Shown here piece after piece: positions 1-8,342 of a DNA stretch of 64,000 bases. Position numbers and translations under genes: made by a program. Under the pieces are notes generated by a model that saw nothing but the letters and a program-made list of their open reading frames with translations, ran no database searches and had not been told where the DNA came from. Every line of letters starts with the position of its first letter. Position 1 is the stretch's first letter. Source of the DNA: Bin80 sp965219915. GTDB taxonomy: Bacteria > Bacteroidota > Rhodothermia > Rhodothermales > Bin80. The DNA lies in NCBI GenBank assembly GCA_965219915.1, contig OZ244794.1:3162001-3226000 (forward strand), written 5' to 3'.

Positions 1-2
1 GT

Positions 3-1376
3 GGAGATTTTTTACCCCAGGAGGCCCAAAACTGGATTCCTGAAGCTGTTTTTGGCGATAACCGTTACAAACCGGACGAAACCTGGGAGTCAGCGGATGG
101 TCACTCTTTCAAGCCCGGAGTTCACTATTGTGTGGGAGGCAACTCCAAGGTTTACGGCGCCGCGCTGCCCCGATTCCGTGAAGAAGATTTTGGGGCTCTT
201 GAGCACGAGGGCGGAGTGAGTCCTAGCTGGCCAATCACCTACGACGAGCTGGAACCTTATTATTGCCGCGCCGAGACATTGTATGGCGTGCGCGGGAATA
301 CCGGAGAAGATCCTACCGATCCCGCACGTACTGCAGATTATCCTCACAAGGCCGTTCCGCACGAACCTCAGATCGCCAGTCTAGCCACCTCCCTGCAGAA
401 ACAAGGACTCCATCCCTTCCACCTGCCCCTGGGAATTGATCTCGGCGGACGATGCCTCCGTTGCCATACATGCGATGGTTTCCCGTGTAGAGTTCATGCA
501 AAGCATGATGCTGAAGTATGCGTCGTGCGCCCTGCTATCGACCACCCGAACATAACTTTATGGACCAATTCCATAGCGCGCAACATCGTGGTACGTAACG
601 GATCCGTTCATTCGCTTGAATTGGAACGGGAGGGTCAACAGCTAACCGTGAGAGCAGGTACCTATGTGCTCAGTTGCGGTGCCGTTAACTCCGCTGCATT
701 GTTGCTTCGCTCCGAAGGAATACCGGACAAATCAGAATTGATAGGCTGCAACTACATGGCGCATAATAACAGTGCGCTGATTGCTGCACGCCCATGGGAG
801 ACGAATCGAACCACCTTCCAGAAAACATTATCGATCAATGATTGGTACCTTGGAGAGTCATCGTGGCCCTGGCCCATGGGAAACCTGCAGATGATAGGCA
901 AAGTGCAAGGATCCATGTTGAAATCCGCGCGCCCGCGGTTGCCTCTTTCGTGGTTGAGCTATCTGGCAAACAGAAGCATTGAATGGTGGGTGATGAGCGA
1001 GGACTTACCCGATCCCGACAACCGCGTTACACTTTCATCCAGCGGCAGGATACGGATCCACTGGAAACCAAACAATTTAACCGCACACCGGCGTCTGTTA
1101 AGCAGGGCACGCAGAATGCTACGCCGCGCGGGGTATCCGATCCTGTTAAGTCAGGAAATGGGGATTGAAACGAATTCACATCAGTGCGGCACCTTACGCA
1201 TGGGCACGGACCCGGGTGACAGCGTGCTTGATCCTTATTGCCGTGTGCATGAAGTAAATAACCTTCGCGTCGTCGACGCGTCTTTTTTTCCATCCTCCGG
1301 GGCCATGAACCCGGCACTCACCATTGCGGCCCAGGCACTTCGGGTTGCTGATAACATGAAAGATCAATTGCAATGA
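3..1376 (+). CDS. GMC-family FAD oxidoreductase (5' end outside window)
   Basis: The reading frame is open from the first bases of the window, so the N-terminal FAD-binding GxGxxG region is missing and 457 residues are visible. Seen: GGNSKVYGAALPRF near visible residue 45, as in choline-dehydrogenase-like flavoproteins; a Cys cluster RCLRCHTCDGFPC near nt 450-490; and the C-terminal GMC domain with SHQCGTLRMG (nt ~1176-1205) and SGAMNPALTIAAQAL near the end, which supply the His and Asn of the family active site. Family members oxidise alcohols or sugars using FAD. The substrate is not predictable here. The stop overlaps the start of the next gene (ATGA), so the two are probably cotranslated. 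Confidence 0.9.
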   Translation, partial: GDFLPQEAQNWIPEAVFGDNRYKPDETWESADGHSFKPGVHYCVGGNSKVYGAALPRFREEDFGALEHEGGVSPSWPITYDELEPYYCRAETLYGVRGNTGEDPTDPARTADYPHKAVPHEPQIASLATSLQKQGLHPFHLPLGIDLGGRCLRCHTCDGFPCRVHAKHDAEVCVVRPAIDHPNITLWTNSIARNIVVRNGSVHSLELEREGQQLTVRAGTYVLSCGAVNSAALLLRSEGIPDKSELIGCNYMAHNNSALIAARPWETNRTTFQKTLSINDWYLGESSWPWPMGNLQMIGKVQGSMLKSARPRLPLSWLSYLANRSIEWWVMSEDLPDPDNRVTLSSSGRIRIHWKPNNLTAHRRLLSRARRMLRRAGYPILLSQEMGIETNSHQCGTLRMGTDPGDSVLDPYCRVHEVNNLRVVDASFFPSSGAMNPALTIAAQALRVADNMKDQLQ

Positions 1377-1840
1377 CCCGACCTCACATTTTCCTCATTT
1401 TAGTCGGCTTGGCCGTAACCTCGGGGGTGCAGGCGCAATCCCAGATTGAATCTGTGCTTGACGATTTCCATCTTGCTGCTTCCGAAGCCGATTACGACCG
1501 ATACTTCGGTCATCTTGCCGAAGAAAGTATCTTTCTGGGGACAGACATTACCGAACGCTGGACCAAGTCTGAATTCCAGGATTATGCCAGACCCCATTTC
1601 AGCGCAGGACGCGGCTGGACCTACGTGCCCAAAACCCGTTACGTTTACGTGTCCCCGGACGGTCAGACTGCCTGGTTTGACGAGATTCTCAACAATGAAA
1701 ATTTTGGAGATGTCCGTGGTACAGGGACTTTGATTCTTGAAGAGGACACGTGGAGAATCGTTCAATATCACCTTACTTTGCCCGTGCCCAATGATCTCAT
1801 TGGCAAGCTCGTCGAGATGATTAACGAGCAGTCAGAATGA
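1373..1840 (+). CDS. Exported SnoaL/NTF2-like protein
   Basis: This 155-residue protein has a signal peptide (hydrophobic residues about 5-20, cleavage likely after VQA). It is followed by one small alpha+beta domain of the SnoaL_3/DUF4440 type: an N-terminal helix with DFHLAASEADYDRYFGHL, then strands with WTKSEFQDYARPHF and GTGTLILEEDTWRIVQYHL. Such folds are ligand-binding pockets or minor enzymes and no catalytic residue is clear. It overlaps the oxidoreductase stop by 4 nt, so a periplasmic role linked to that enzyme is possible but not shown. Confidence 0.8.
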   Translation: MTRPHIFLILVGLAVTSGVQAQSQIESVLDDFHLAASEADYDRYFGHLAEESIFLGTDITERWTKSEFQDYARPHFSAGRGWTYVPKTRYVYVSPDGQTAWFDEILNNENFGDVRGTGTLILEEDTWRIVQYHLTLPVPNDLIGKLVEMINEQSE

Positions 1841-2147
1841 TTGGCTGGGTAGATTTTCGACTACGGACCTTAGTTGGTGTTAATTGCGCACGTGCAGCCG
1901 AAGGTCGATCCGCTCCGGTCTGTTATAGCACCCGGATCCGACTAACTTCAATGATACACCTATCTTCATGATACCCAGCATGCTTAAGATGGCCTTCCTT
2001 GTGCATACCGTGGAGCTCCTGGGGATCCAAGCGCACAATCAGAATGGAGTGCTCTCCGATACTAATATCCAAAGCCGGGGGTCCATCCTCGTTCCCGGGT
2101 GAAGCCTGGCCACACCACGTCCCAATTACACAAACCCGAGTCTCTCT
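1841..2147. other. Intergenic region at left edge of the high-GC island
   Basis: About 300 bp without a confident gene. A 40-codon plus-strand open frame (1980-2102, ATG to TGA) reads like decayed coding sequence but matches nothing I recognise. No terminator hairpin, tRNA fragment or integrase site was seen. The change in base composition toward the G+C-rich genes downstream begins at about 2150. Confidence 0.4.
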
Positions 2148-3590
2148 ATGGCGTCTAGGACCCCCGTATCACTCACTGAACGGCTCGACGCGATCAATGA
2201 GTTCGACCGCGAGCCTGTATCCAAGGATGCCCTCCAGGGACACGGCAACTTTATCGGCCTCTACGCAGGCGAACATGTGGCCGGCACGGAGTTCGTCATC
2301 GGACCGCTGTTCGTCGCCCACGGAGTAGCCGCCGGGGACCTGTTCCTGGGCCTACTCGTGGGTAACTTGCTGGCAGTTCTGTCGTGGGCCTTCATTTGCG
2401 CACCCATCGCCACGCGCACGCGGCTCAACCTCTACTGGAAGCTCCGCAAGATCGCTGGGCCGAATTTGCTCTTCGTCTACAACCTCGTCAACGCTGCCAT
2501 GTTTTGTTTCCTGGCCGGTTCGATGATCTCGGTTGCGGCCACGGCGGTGGGTATCCCGTTCGACATGACCATGCCCGGCCTAGACGACCTCTATCCCAAC
2601 AGTGTCGGCTGGGTTGTGACCGTGCTCTTGGTCGGGTCGGTTGTGACCATCCTGGCCATCCTGGGCTTCGAAAAGATTGCCTATTTCTCGAAGATCGCCG
2701 CCCCTTGGATGTTTCTAGTCTTCGTTGCCTGCGGCGTGGCCGTCCTCCCACAACTCGGCGTCACCTCGATGAGCGACTTCTGGACGGTAGCCAACGAGAA
2801 GATCTGGACCGGCGAGCCTCTGTCGGGGCGCGTCCACTTCACATTCTGGCATGTGATGTTCTTCGCCTGGTTCGCCAACATGGCCATGCACATCGGCATG
2901 GCCGATATGACCATCCTGCGCTACGCGAAGAAGTGGCACTACGGCTTCGCGAGTGCCTTCGGCATGTACCTCGGCCACTACATCGCCTGGGTCGCCTCGG
3001 GCATTCTGGTGGCGCTCGCGCTGCAAAACGCCAGCGAGGTGGCACCGGGCCCGATCGCTTACTTGGGCGCAGGCGTCGCGGGCTTAGTAGCAGTGCTCCT
3101 AGCCGGCTGGACGACGGCTAACCCGACGATCTATCGCGCGGGCCTGGCGATGCAGACGATCACGCCGAATTGGAAGCGCTGGAAGGTGACCCTCGCGGTG
3201 GGAATGATCACCACAATGGCGGCACTCTTCCCGGCGCTGATGATGCGATTATTGGACTTCGTGGCCCTTTACGGCCTGCTGCTGATGCCAATGGGCGCCG
3301 TAATCTTCGCCGACTTCTGGCTGTTGCCGAAGCTGGGCCTGCGGCAGGACTACGCGGAGTGGAAGCAAATTCTCTTCAGCCTCCCGGCGGCACTGGCTTG
3401 GCTCCTCACGCTGGGGGCCTGTCTGCTGCTTAACCTCGTCTGGAACGTGGAGATTTTCTTCCTGGGCCTCCCCGGCTGGTTCATTGCCACGGGCCTCTAC
3501 GTCGGGCTAAGTCTGATACAGCAGCAGCGCAATCCGGCTCCACTGGCCACCTGGCCGAATACGGACTTCCTTACCGAAGAAAACATATGA
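2148..3590 (+). CDS. NCS1-type purine/cytosine permease-like transporter
   Basis: 480 residues with about twelve hydrophobic helices. The N-terminal GHGNFIGLYAGEHVAGTEFVIG and later GWTTANPTIYRAGL fit the nucleobase:cation symporter-1 (cytosine permease) superfamily. The inner-membrane location follows from the helices. The next genes are a small membrane protein (stop/start overlap ATGA) and an L-rhamnose isomerase, so the cargo here may be a sugar rather than a base; this is inference from neighbourhood. Codon use is clearly richer in G and C than in the surrounding genes, suggesting transfer. No strong Shine-Dalgarno precedes the ATG. Confidence 0.85.
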   Translation: MASRTPVSLTERLDAINEFDREPVSKDALQGHGNFIGLYAGEHVAGTEFVIGPLFVAHGVAAGDLFLGLLVGNLLAVLSWAFICAPIATRTRLNLYWKLRKIAGPNLLFVYNLVNAAMFCFLAGSMISVAATAVGIPFDMTMPGLDDLYPNSVGWVVTVLLVGSVVTILAILGFEKIAYFSKIAAPWMFLVFVACGVAVLPQLGVTSMSDFWTVANEKIWTGEPLSGRVHFTFWHVMFFAWFANMAMHIGMADMTILRYAKKWHYGFASAFGMYLGHYIAWVASGILVALALQNASEVAPGPIAYLGAGVAGLVAVLLAGWTTANPTIYRAGLAMQTITPNWKRWKVTLAVGMITTMAALFPALMMRLLDFVALYGLLLMPMGAVIFADFWLLPKLGLRQDYAEWKQILFSLPAALAWLLTLGACLLLNLVWNVEIFFLGLPGWFIATGLYVGLSLIQQQRNPAPLATWPNTDFLTEENI

Positions 3591-3763
3591 AAACTGTCCT
3601 GAAACTCGCTTCATTCCTCGGCCTCGGGCTGACGGTCGTGCCGGCTTTTCTGGTCTTCGCGGGTACCATTACATGGACTACCCATGCGACGATGATGGCT
3701 CTCGGCGCGGTGCTTTGGTTCGTCACGGCGCCCTTCTGGATACCCCGTGATGCTCCTGTTTGA
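3587..3763 (+). CDS. Small two-helix membrane protein coupled to the permease
   Basis: A 58-residue ORF whose ATG overlaps the permease stop (ATGA at 3587-3590). It starts MKTVLKLASFLGLGLTVVPA and contains two hydrophobic segments (about residues 5-26 and 34-50) ending in TAPFWIPRDAPV. Translational coupling, matching high G+C content and good membrane-protein character make it a likely real gene, probably an accessory of the transporter. I know of no defined function. Confidence 0.75.
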   Translation: MKTVLKLASFLGLGLTVVPAFLVFAGTITWTTHATMMALGAVLWFVTAPFWIPRDAPV

Positions 3764-3892
3764 TCTTGCGAAAAGCACCATCCTCCCCTGCGTCAATCTC
3801 GATTTGACGGGAAGCTGCGAATCGGATGGTGGATCGGATGGTCCTTGGTCGCAGCGAATCTAGCAGGAAAATCTTAAACTCGAAATTTGAAA

Positions 3893-5176
3893 ATGATGAA
3901 CCCAGAGCAGATCGCAACGAGCAACGTAGCAACGATGGAATCGCACCGGTGTGACACTGAGCACCTGGGGGAACAGCTCCAACGGCGAGGAATCGACCTC
4001 AATGCTGTCGTCGCGCACGTGGCCGCCTTTGAAGTAGCCGTGCCCTCCTGGGCGCTGGGCACCGGCGGCACCCGCTTCGGGCGCTTCCCCGAACCAGGTG
4101 AGCCGCGCGATGTCTTCGAAAAGATGGACGACATTGCCGTGATCCAGCAACTCACGCACGCCACACCCCGTGTCTCGCTCCATCTACCGTGGGATGAACC
4201 CGACGACCCCGGCGCCCTACGCGACCATGCCACCACACTGGGCCTAGGCTTTGACGCGGTCAACTCAAACACTTTTCAGGATCAGGTTCACCAGGGACAC
4301 AGCTACAAGTTCGGCTCGCTCTGTCACACCGACCCGGCCGTGCGTGCGCAGGCCATCGCTCACAATGTACACGTTGTTGAGGTAGGCCGGGCACTCGGCT
4401 CCGAGGCGCTCACGGTCTGGCTGGCCGACGGAGCCAACTATCCCGGCCAGATGCACTTCCGGAAGAGCTTCGAACGCACCCTGGAGTGCCTACGCGAGAT
4501 CTACTCCGCGCTGCCGGAGAGCTGGCAGCTCTTTACCGAGCACAAACCATTCGAGCCAGCTTTTTATGCTACCGTCGTGCAAGACTGGGGCTCGTCTCTT
4601 ATGCTTGCGCAGGACCTTGGGTCTCGGGCCTCCTGCCTGGTTGATCTAGGCCATCACCTGCCCAACACCAATATAGAACTGGTCGTGGCACGGCTCGTGA
4701 CAGCGGGCAAGCTCGGCGGCTTCCACTTCAACGACTCAAAGTATGGCGACGACGACCTTACAGCGGGCTCAATCAAGCCATATCAGCTCTTTTTGGTCTT
4801 TAACGAGCTCGTTGACGCGTCCGAGGCAGGCGTGCTCAATGCCGCCCTGGCCTACATGATTGATCAGAGCCACAACCTAAAGGATCCAATCGAGGCGCTC
4901 TTGATGACAGTGGACAACCTGCGGCAGTCCTACGCGAAGGCACTCCTTGTAGACCGGGCGGCGCTGGCGCATTATCAGGATACAAACGATGTAGTGATGG
5001 CCGAACAGGTGCTCAAGGCGGCCTACGAGACGGACGTGCGTCCCCTCGTTGCCGAGGCCCGCGGGCGTAGCGGTGGCGCGCTCAACCCAGTCACTGCTTT
5101 CCGCGCCTCCGGCTATCGCGCAGCGAAGACCACCGAGCGGGCTGGTGTCGCGTACGCACCTCCGCAGAGCCTCTGA
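3893..5176 (+). CDS. rhaI: L-rhamnose isomerase (TIM-barrel type)
   Basis: A sugar isomerase of about 427 residues of the xylose-isomerase-like TIM-barrel group used for L-rhamnose (RhaI type, not E. coli RhaA). Seen: LHLPWDEPDDP early, TEHKPFEPAFYATVVQDW (metal-binding Glu), CLVDLGHHLPNTNIE (Asp/His) and GGFHFNDSKYGDDDL (His and Asp residues of the metal centre). It converts L-rhamnose to L-rhamnulose. The start may also be TTG at 3887 or ATG at 3896; no clear ribosome site decides. It follows the permease pair and precedes a rhamnulokinase remnant, so the pathway is incomplete here. Base composition is high in G+C, like the permease. Confidence 0.88.
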   Translation: MMNPEQIATSNVATMESHRCDTEHLGEQLQRRGIDLNAVVAHVAAFEVAVPSWALGTGGTRFGRFPEPGEPRDVFEKMDDIAVIQQLTHATPRVSLHLPWDEPDDPGALRDHATTLGLGFDAVNSNTFQDQVHQGHSYKFGSLCHTDPAVRAQAIAHNVHVVEVGRALGSEALTVWLADGANYPGQMHFRKSFERTLECLREIYSALPESWQLFTEHKPFEPAFYATVVQDWGSSLMLAQDLGSRASCLVDLGHHLPNTNIELVVARLVTAGKLGGFHFNDSKYGDDDLTAGSIKPYQLFLVFNELVDASEAGVLNAALAYMIDQSHNLKDPIEALLMTVDNLRQSYAKALLVDRAALAHYQDTNDVVMAEQVLKAAYETDVRPLVAEARGRSGGALNPVTAFRASGYRAAKTTERAGVAYAPPQSL

Positions 5177-5177
5177 G

Positions 5178-5237
5178 ATCGCGAATACCGAGAACAAGTA
5201 CCTCACCTTTGACCTCGATGCCTCCAGTGGACGGGCT
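5178..5237 (+). pseudogene. rhaB: Rhamnulokinase N-terminal remnant
   Basis: Directly after the isomerase stop a different frame encodes NTENKYLTFDLDASSGRA, which matches the phosphate-binding N-terminus of rhamnulokinases (usual form YLAFDLGASSGRA). Homology then stops abruptly, and the frame runs through unrelated sequence to a stop at about 5318. The codon where ATG would be expected (5178) reads ATC. The gene therefore appears deleted after about 20 codons, and probably lost its start. It cannot make a kinase. Confidence 0.7.
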
Positions 5238-5344
5238 CAGCCCCGAAGCCGGGCCAACCGCCTACCAAGGCTTGGCTCCGTGCACGGGCCACTGCCGCTT
5301 TGCCTCGGCTATACATGAATGATTTGTAGATGTAGGGTTGACAT

Positions 5345-5384
5345 AACAAAAACAAAAAGCGCCAACCCGCCGAGGATTAGCGCT
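5345..5384 (-). terminator. Rho-independent terminator after tRNA-Leu
   Basis: On the minus strand AGCGCTAAT pairs with GTTGGCGCT (nine pairs including two G-T), with a loop of nine bases, followed directly by a T-rich tract (TTTTTGTTTTTGTT). It lies 18 nt beyond the tRNA-Leu 3' end and would end that transcript. Confidence 0.75.
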
Positions 5385-5402
5385 GTTTAAAATGCAGTTC
5401 GG

Positions 5403-5487
5403 TACCCGGGGTGGGACTCGAACCCACACAGCCTTTGGGGCCAACGGATTTTGAGTCCGTCGCGTCTACCAATTCCGCCACCCGGGC
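5403..5487 (-). tRNA. tRNA-Leu (anticodon CAA)
   Basis: 85-nt class II tRNA on the minus strand. The acceptor GCCCGGG pairs with CCCGGGT (G1-U72), A is the discriminator, and the T arm is GTGGG-TTCGAGT-CCCAC. The anticodon loop CTCAAAA gives CAA, reading UUG. A long variable arm is present. CCA is not encoded (CCG follows). It lies 27 nt downstream of the M20 dipeptidase gene and about 165 nt from the end of the rhamnose island. Confidence 0.95.
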
Positions 5488-5514
5488 AACAAAAACGTTC
5501 TACTGTTACTGGAC

Positions 5515-6894
5515 CTAAGCGGATCCTGCACACGAGGCATAATGGGCATGGAATCGCACGATCGCCTCAATACCCTGCGCGAACCGATCAAGTCCAAAAT
5601 GTTCGTTCGGGGAATGAATCGCGTCAGAATCCAATCCAAAACCCATGAGCACACTGTCCAATCCCAGTAGATGCTTGAAGTCAGCTACTACCGGTATACT
5701 GCCCCCAATGCGCGTGAAATAGGGGTCGCGGCCGTAAACATCATTCAATGCCCTCGATGCCGCCGTCATTGCAGCACTCCCGGTGTCTATCAGCACCGGC
5801 TGTGCCCCGTGTAGGCTCCTGAACTGTAACTGCATGGAGTCAGGTACGCGCTTACGCAGCCATGCCTCGATTAGTCCGGCTATCTCTTCAGGGTCCTGAT
5901 CAGGTACCAGTCGCATGGATATCTTGGCACTGGCCTTCGATGGCAATACCGTCTTCGCTCCATCCCCGGTATAACCACCCCATATACCGTTACAGTCAAG
6001 TGTGGGACGTACCGTTGATGCCTCCAATTCTGAATAACCTGCCTCCATACGCGGAGTCTCAACGCCAACTTCCAGTGCCCAGGCCTCTGCATCGAACGGC
6101 AATGCTGCCATGGTACTCCGCTCACTTTCGGAAAGTGATCTTACATCATCGTAAAAACCGTCAATCGTAATCCTGCTATTCGCATCGTGCATCTCACCAA
6201 TCAAAGCCGCGAGTGCATTAATCGGGTTGTGAATGGCACCTCCGTATGTACCTGAGTGAAGGTCTCGGTCCGGTCCTGTTAAAGTGATTTCCACATAAGC
6301 CATGCCCCGTAGACCATAAGTGATAGAGGGAATTCCCGGTGCAAACAAGCTGGAATCCGAAATCACAACTATGTCCGCAGCCAGAGCATCCTTGTGGTCC
6401 CTAATGAAGTCTGAAAGGCTTGCAGATCCAGATTCTTCTTCGCCCTCTAGAATGAACTTGAGATTTACAGGCGGCTTGCCCATGGTACGCATCCAGCATT
6501 CCAGCGCCTTCAGATGCATCAACAGCTGACCTTTGTCATCACAGGCTCCACGTGCATAGAGCAAACCATCCTTGATCATGGGCTCAAAGGGAGGTGAGTT
6601 CCATAGATCAAGCGGATCAGGTGGTTGGACATCGTAGTGGCCATAGACTAGGGCCGTCGGAAGTGCAGCGTCAACATGCATTTCACCCGTGACAATCGGG
6701 TGACCTTCTGTTTCAGTAGCCGCAGCATCCTTTACGCCGATATCCCGCAGTGCCTCTGTTAACCAGCCAGCCGCATCCGCAACACTTTGCGAATAAGCCG
6801 GATCAGTGCTGATTGAAGGGATACGAAGCAGATCGATCAACTCCCCTACAAAATGCTCTTGATTCGCCCTTGCATAGTCCAATGCATCATTCAT
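5515..6894 (-). CDS. M20-family dipeptidase
   Basis: About 459 residues (a TTG two codons upstream is an alternative start). Signatures of the M20/CNDP-like metallopeptidases are present: YGHYDVQPPDP with the first metal His and Asp, ARGACDDKGQ with the bridging Asp, LEGEEESGS with the catalytic Glu pair, HSGTYGG in the dimerisation domain and HSPNEHF near the C-terminus. It should be a cytosolic zinc exopeptidase acting on dipeptides or related amide substrates. tRNA-Leu follows on the same strand after 27 nt. Confidence 0.93.
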   Translation of the reverse strand: MNDALDYARANQEHFVGELIDLLRIPSISTDPAYSQSVADAAGWLTEALRDIGVKDAAATETEGHPIVTGEMHVDAALPTALVYGHYDVQPPDPLDLWNSPPFEPMIKDGLLYARGACDDKGQLLMHLKALECWMRTMGKPPVNLKFILEGEEESGSASLSDFIRDHKDALAADIVVISDSSLFAPGIPSITYGLRGMAYVEITLTGPDRDLHSGTYGGAIHNPINALAALIGEMHDANSRITIDGFYDDVRSLSESERSTMAALPFDAEAWALEVGVETPRMEAGYSELEASTVRPTLDCNGIWGGYTGDGAKTVLPSKASAKISMRLVPDQDPEEIAGLIEAWLRKRVPDSMQLQFRSLHGAQPVLIDTGSAAMTAASRALNDVYGRDPYFTRIGGSIPVVADFKHLLGLDSVLMGFGLDSDAIHSPNEHFGLDRFAQGIEAIVRFHAHYASCAGSA

Positions 6895-6912
6895 TAGCAA
6901 TTGATTTTTTTT

Positions 6913-7434
6913 CTACAATTCACTTTCATCACGCCAGCGAAGTAACCGCCAGGCGCGGGTTGTATCCGCGCGCGTAAGCAGGAAATTTACGTTACCATCC
7001 CCCCTGAATACCTCGCCACTATTTAAGCCAATGGCAAGATTAAAGCTCCGCACCGCAACTGCCCGTTTGCCTTCCTCGAATACCTGCCTGGAAATCATCT
7101 GGTTCCACTGCAGCTGCACTTCTACAACACTCTCGAACATTCTACGGGTTGTTTCAAGCTCCTGCCCAAACCCCCACTCCCGCTCAATTCCTGTATCAAA
7201 ATCCGTGTAAATAAACACGAAGGATGAATCAATTAGTGGTTCATACAGAGAGAGATCCCGGAGTTCATACGCGTTCCTGAAATTAGCGAAGTAGCCTTCA
7301 ATGGTCTTGGGGTCGCCCAGTAGGTCACCAAAAGGATCTCCCTCTCCAATTGCCGGCGCAAACGGATTGCATGCGGCAAACAAAAACGGCAGAACCATGA
7401 CTGCCATCCCGGCTATGTAGACTTGGCGTATCAC
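6913..7434 (-). CDS. Lipoprotein with NTF2-like fold
   Basis: 173 residues. The N-terminus is a lipoprotein signal with lipobox LFAAC (Cys22). The rest looks like an NTF2/SnoaL-type domain: IEGYFANFRNAYELRDLSLY, then strands ending TTRAWRLLRWRDESEL. No catalytic motif was found. It lies 18 nt upstream of the M20 dipeptidase on the same strand. A second lipoprotein of similar design is encoded about 340 bp upstream, so they may be diverged paralogues. Confidence 0.75.
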   Translation of the reverse strand: MIRQVYIAGMAVMVLPFLFAACNPFAPAIGEGDPFGDLLGDPKTIEGYFANFRNAYELRDLSLYEPLIDSSFVFIYTDFDTGIEREWGFGQELETTRRMFESVVEVQLQWNQMISRQVFEEGKRAVAVRSFNLAIGLNSGEVFRGDGNVNFLLTRADTTRAWRLLRWRDESEL

Positions 7435-7776
7435 TGCAAAAACTCAGGAAATTATTTCCATGGGAGACCATGAAATTCATTTTTCAAACGAGGCCGTTGG
7501 GCAATTGTCCCGGTTTTAACCGTCAATGCATTTGACATCTGTCGCACCATTATGTATCCGGTAAACCGACAACTCGCCTAAATCCCTGTACCCACTGCAG
7601 GTAGATACTCTGTCCCAACGTGCCTGTTCAGTCCACCTAAGCCTTCCTTGTAAGCGGTTCACTGCTGACCAGCTAAACGGACCACTTACTGAATTTGGCT
7701 TGATCTTTACGCCACTTGAGGACTATTCTCTGATACTCAATCAGAACATTCCACAGATTCGGTGACAAGAATGCTC
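7435..7776 (-). other. Intergenic stretch with a startless open frame
   Basis: About 340 bp between two lipoprotein genes. On the minus strand a frame is open for 69 codons (7722-7516) without a usable start and reads like real protein, for example LQGRLRWTEQARWDRVS. A second frame just upstream is also open (IEYQRIVLKWRKDQAKFSKW) and ends in a stop. This could be a frameshifted remnant of a third lipoprotein-like gene. No family is recognised. Confidence 0.25.
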
Positions 7777-8337
7777 TTAGTTGCCAAACTCAGCTTTAAG
7801 ATCACTCCATGAATCTGCCGATCCAATGCTCTGGTCCTTCCACCAAGAAAGAGCCCAGAGACCATCGGGATTCCTTGCAATGGTCCAGATTAATCTTCCC
7901 TGCAGGGAGTCGGCAACCTGCCGACTTCCGTGCTTGATTAGCAGCACATAATGGGCCTCCAACGTGTAAGTCGTGTCGCCCAATTCAGTGGTCACATCTT
8001 CCAGACGGAGAAAATGCCCCGTGTTCTCCTTGGCGGCTTCCGCGACTGTCGTGAAATAGCTGTTCTCTTGGGCCTGTCCCCAAATTGCCCAACGCTGTGG
8101 ATCACGCGCCTGTGCGGCAGCGGTTGGGGTGAACATGAATTCCAGATCTATGGAGCGTCGGTAGTTGGCAGCGTTAAGTTCTTCAACGGCAGCGCGCAAA
8201 TTATCAACAACGAGGTCAGGAGCCACAGGCTGCAGCCACGTGCCCGCCTCACCCACGGGCGGTGCAGGTGTACGCGTACTGAAGACATCGCAGGACGCGA
8301 GAAAAACAATGTAAATCCAAATACCACGCGTCGTCAT
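7777..8337 (-). CDS. Putative lipoprotein
   Basis: 186 residues with a short lipoprotein signal and lipobox FLASC (Cys16). The mature part has NLRAAVEELNAANYRRSIDLEF and, near the end, LQGRLIWTIARNPDGLWALSWWKDQ, a strand pattern like NTF2-fold lipoproteins. Function unknown. It begins 5 nt after the IspH stop on the same strand, so it is probably cotranscribed with ispH. Confidence 0.7.
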   Translation of the reverse strand: MTTRGIWIYIVFLASCDVFSTRTPAPPVGEAGTWLQPVAPDLVVDNLRAAVEELNAANYRRSIDLEFMFTPTAAAQARDPQRWAIWGQAQENSYFTTVAEAAKENTGHFLRLEDVTTELGDTTYTLEAHYVLLIKHGSRQVADSLQGRLIWTIARNPDGLWALSWWKDQSIGSADSWSDLKAEFGN

Positions 8338-8342
8338 TCGAC

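Noticed and set aside
2384..3121. 245-codon plus-strand ORF inside the permease gene
   Set aside because: It is an Arg/His/Pro-rich frame shadow of a G+C-rich membrane protein gene; the permease frame has clear helices and family motifs.
5403..5487. tRNA-Leu as an integration site with a repeated tRNA end at the island's left edge
   Set aside because: I searched 1841-2150 for a copy of the tRNA 3' end and found only short CCCGGG matches; there is also no integrase gene.
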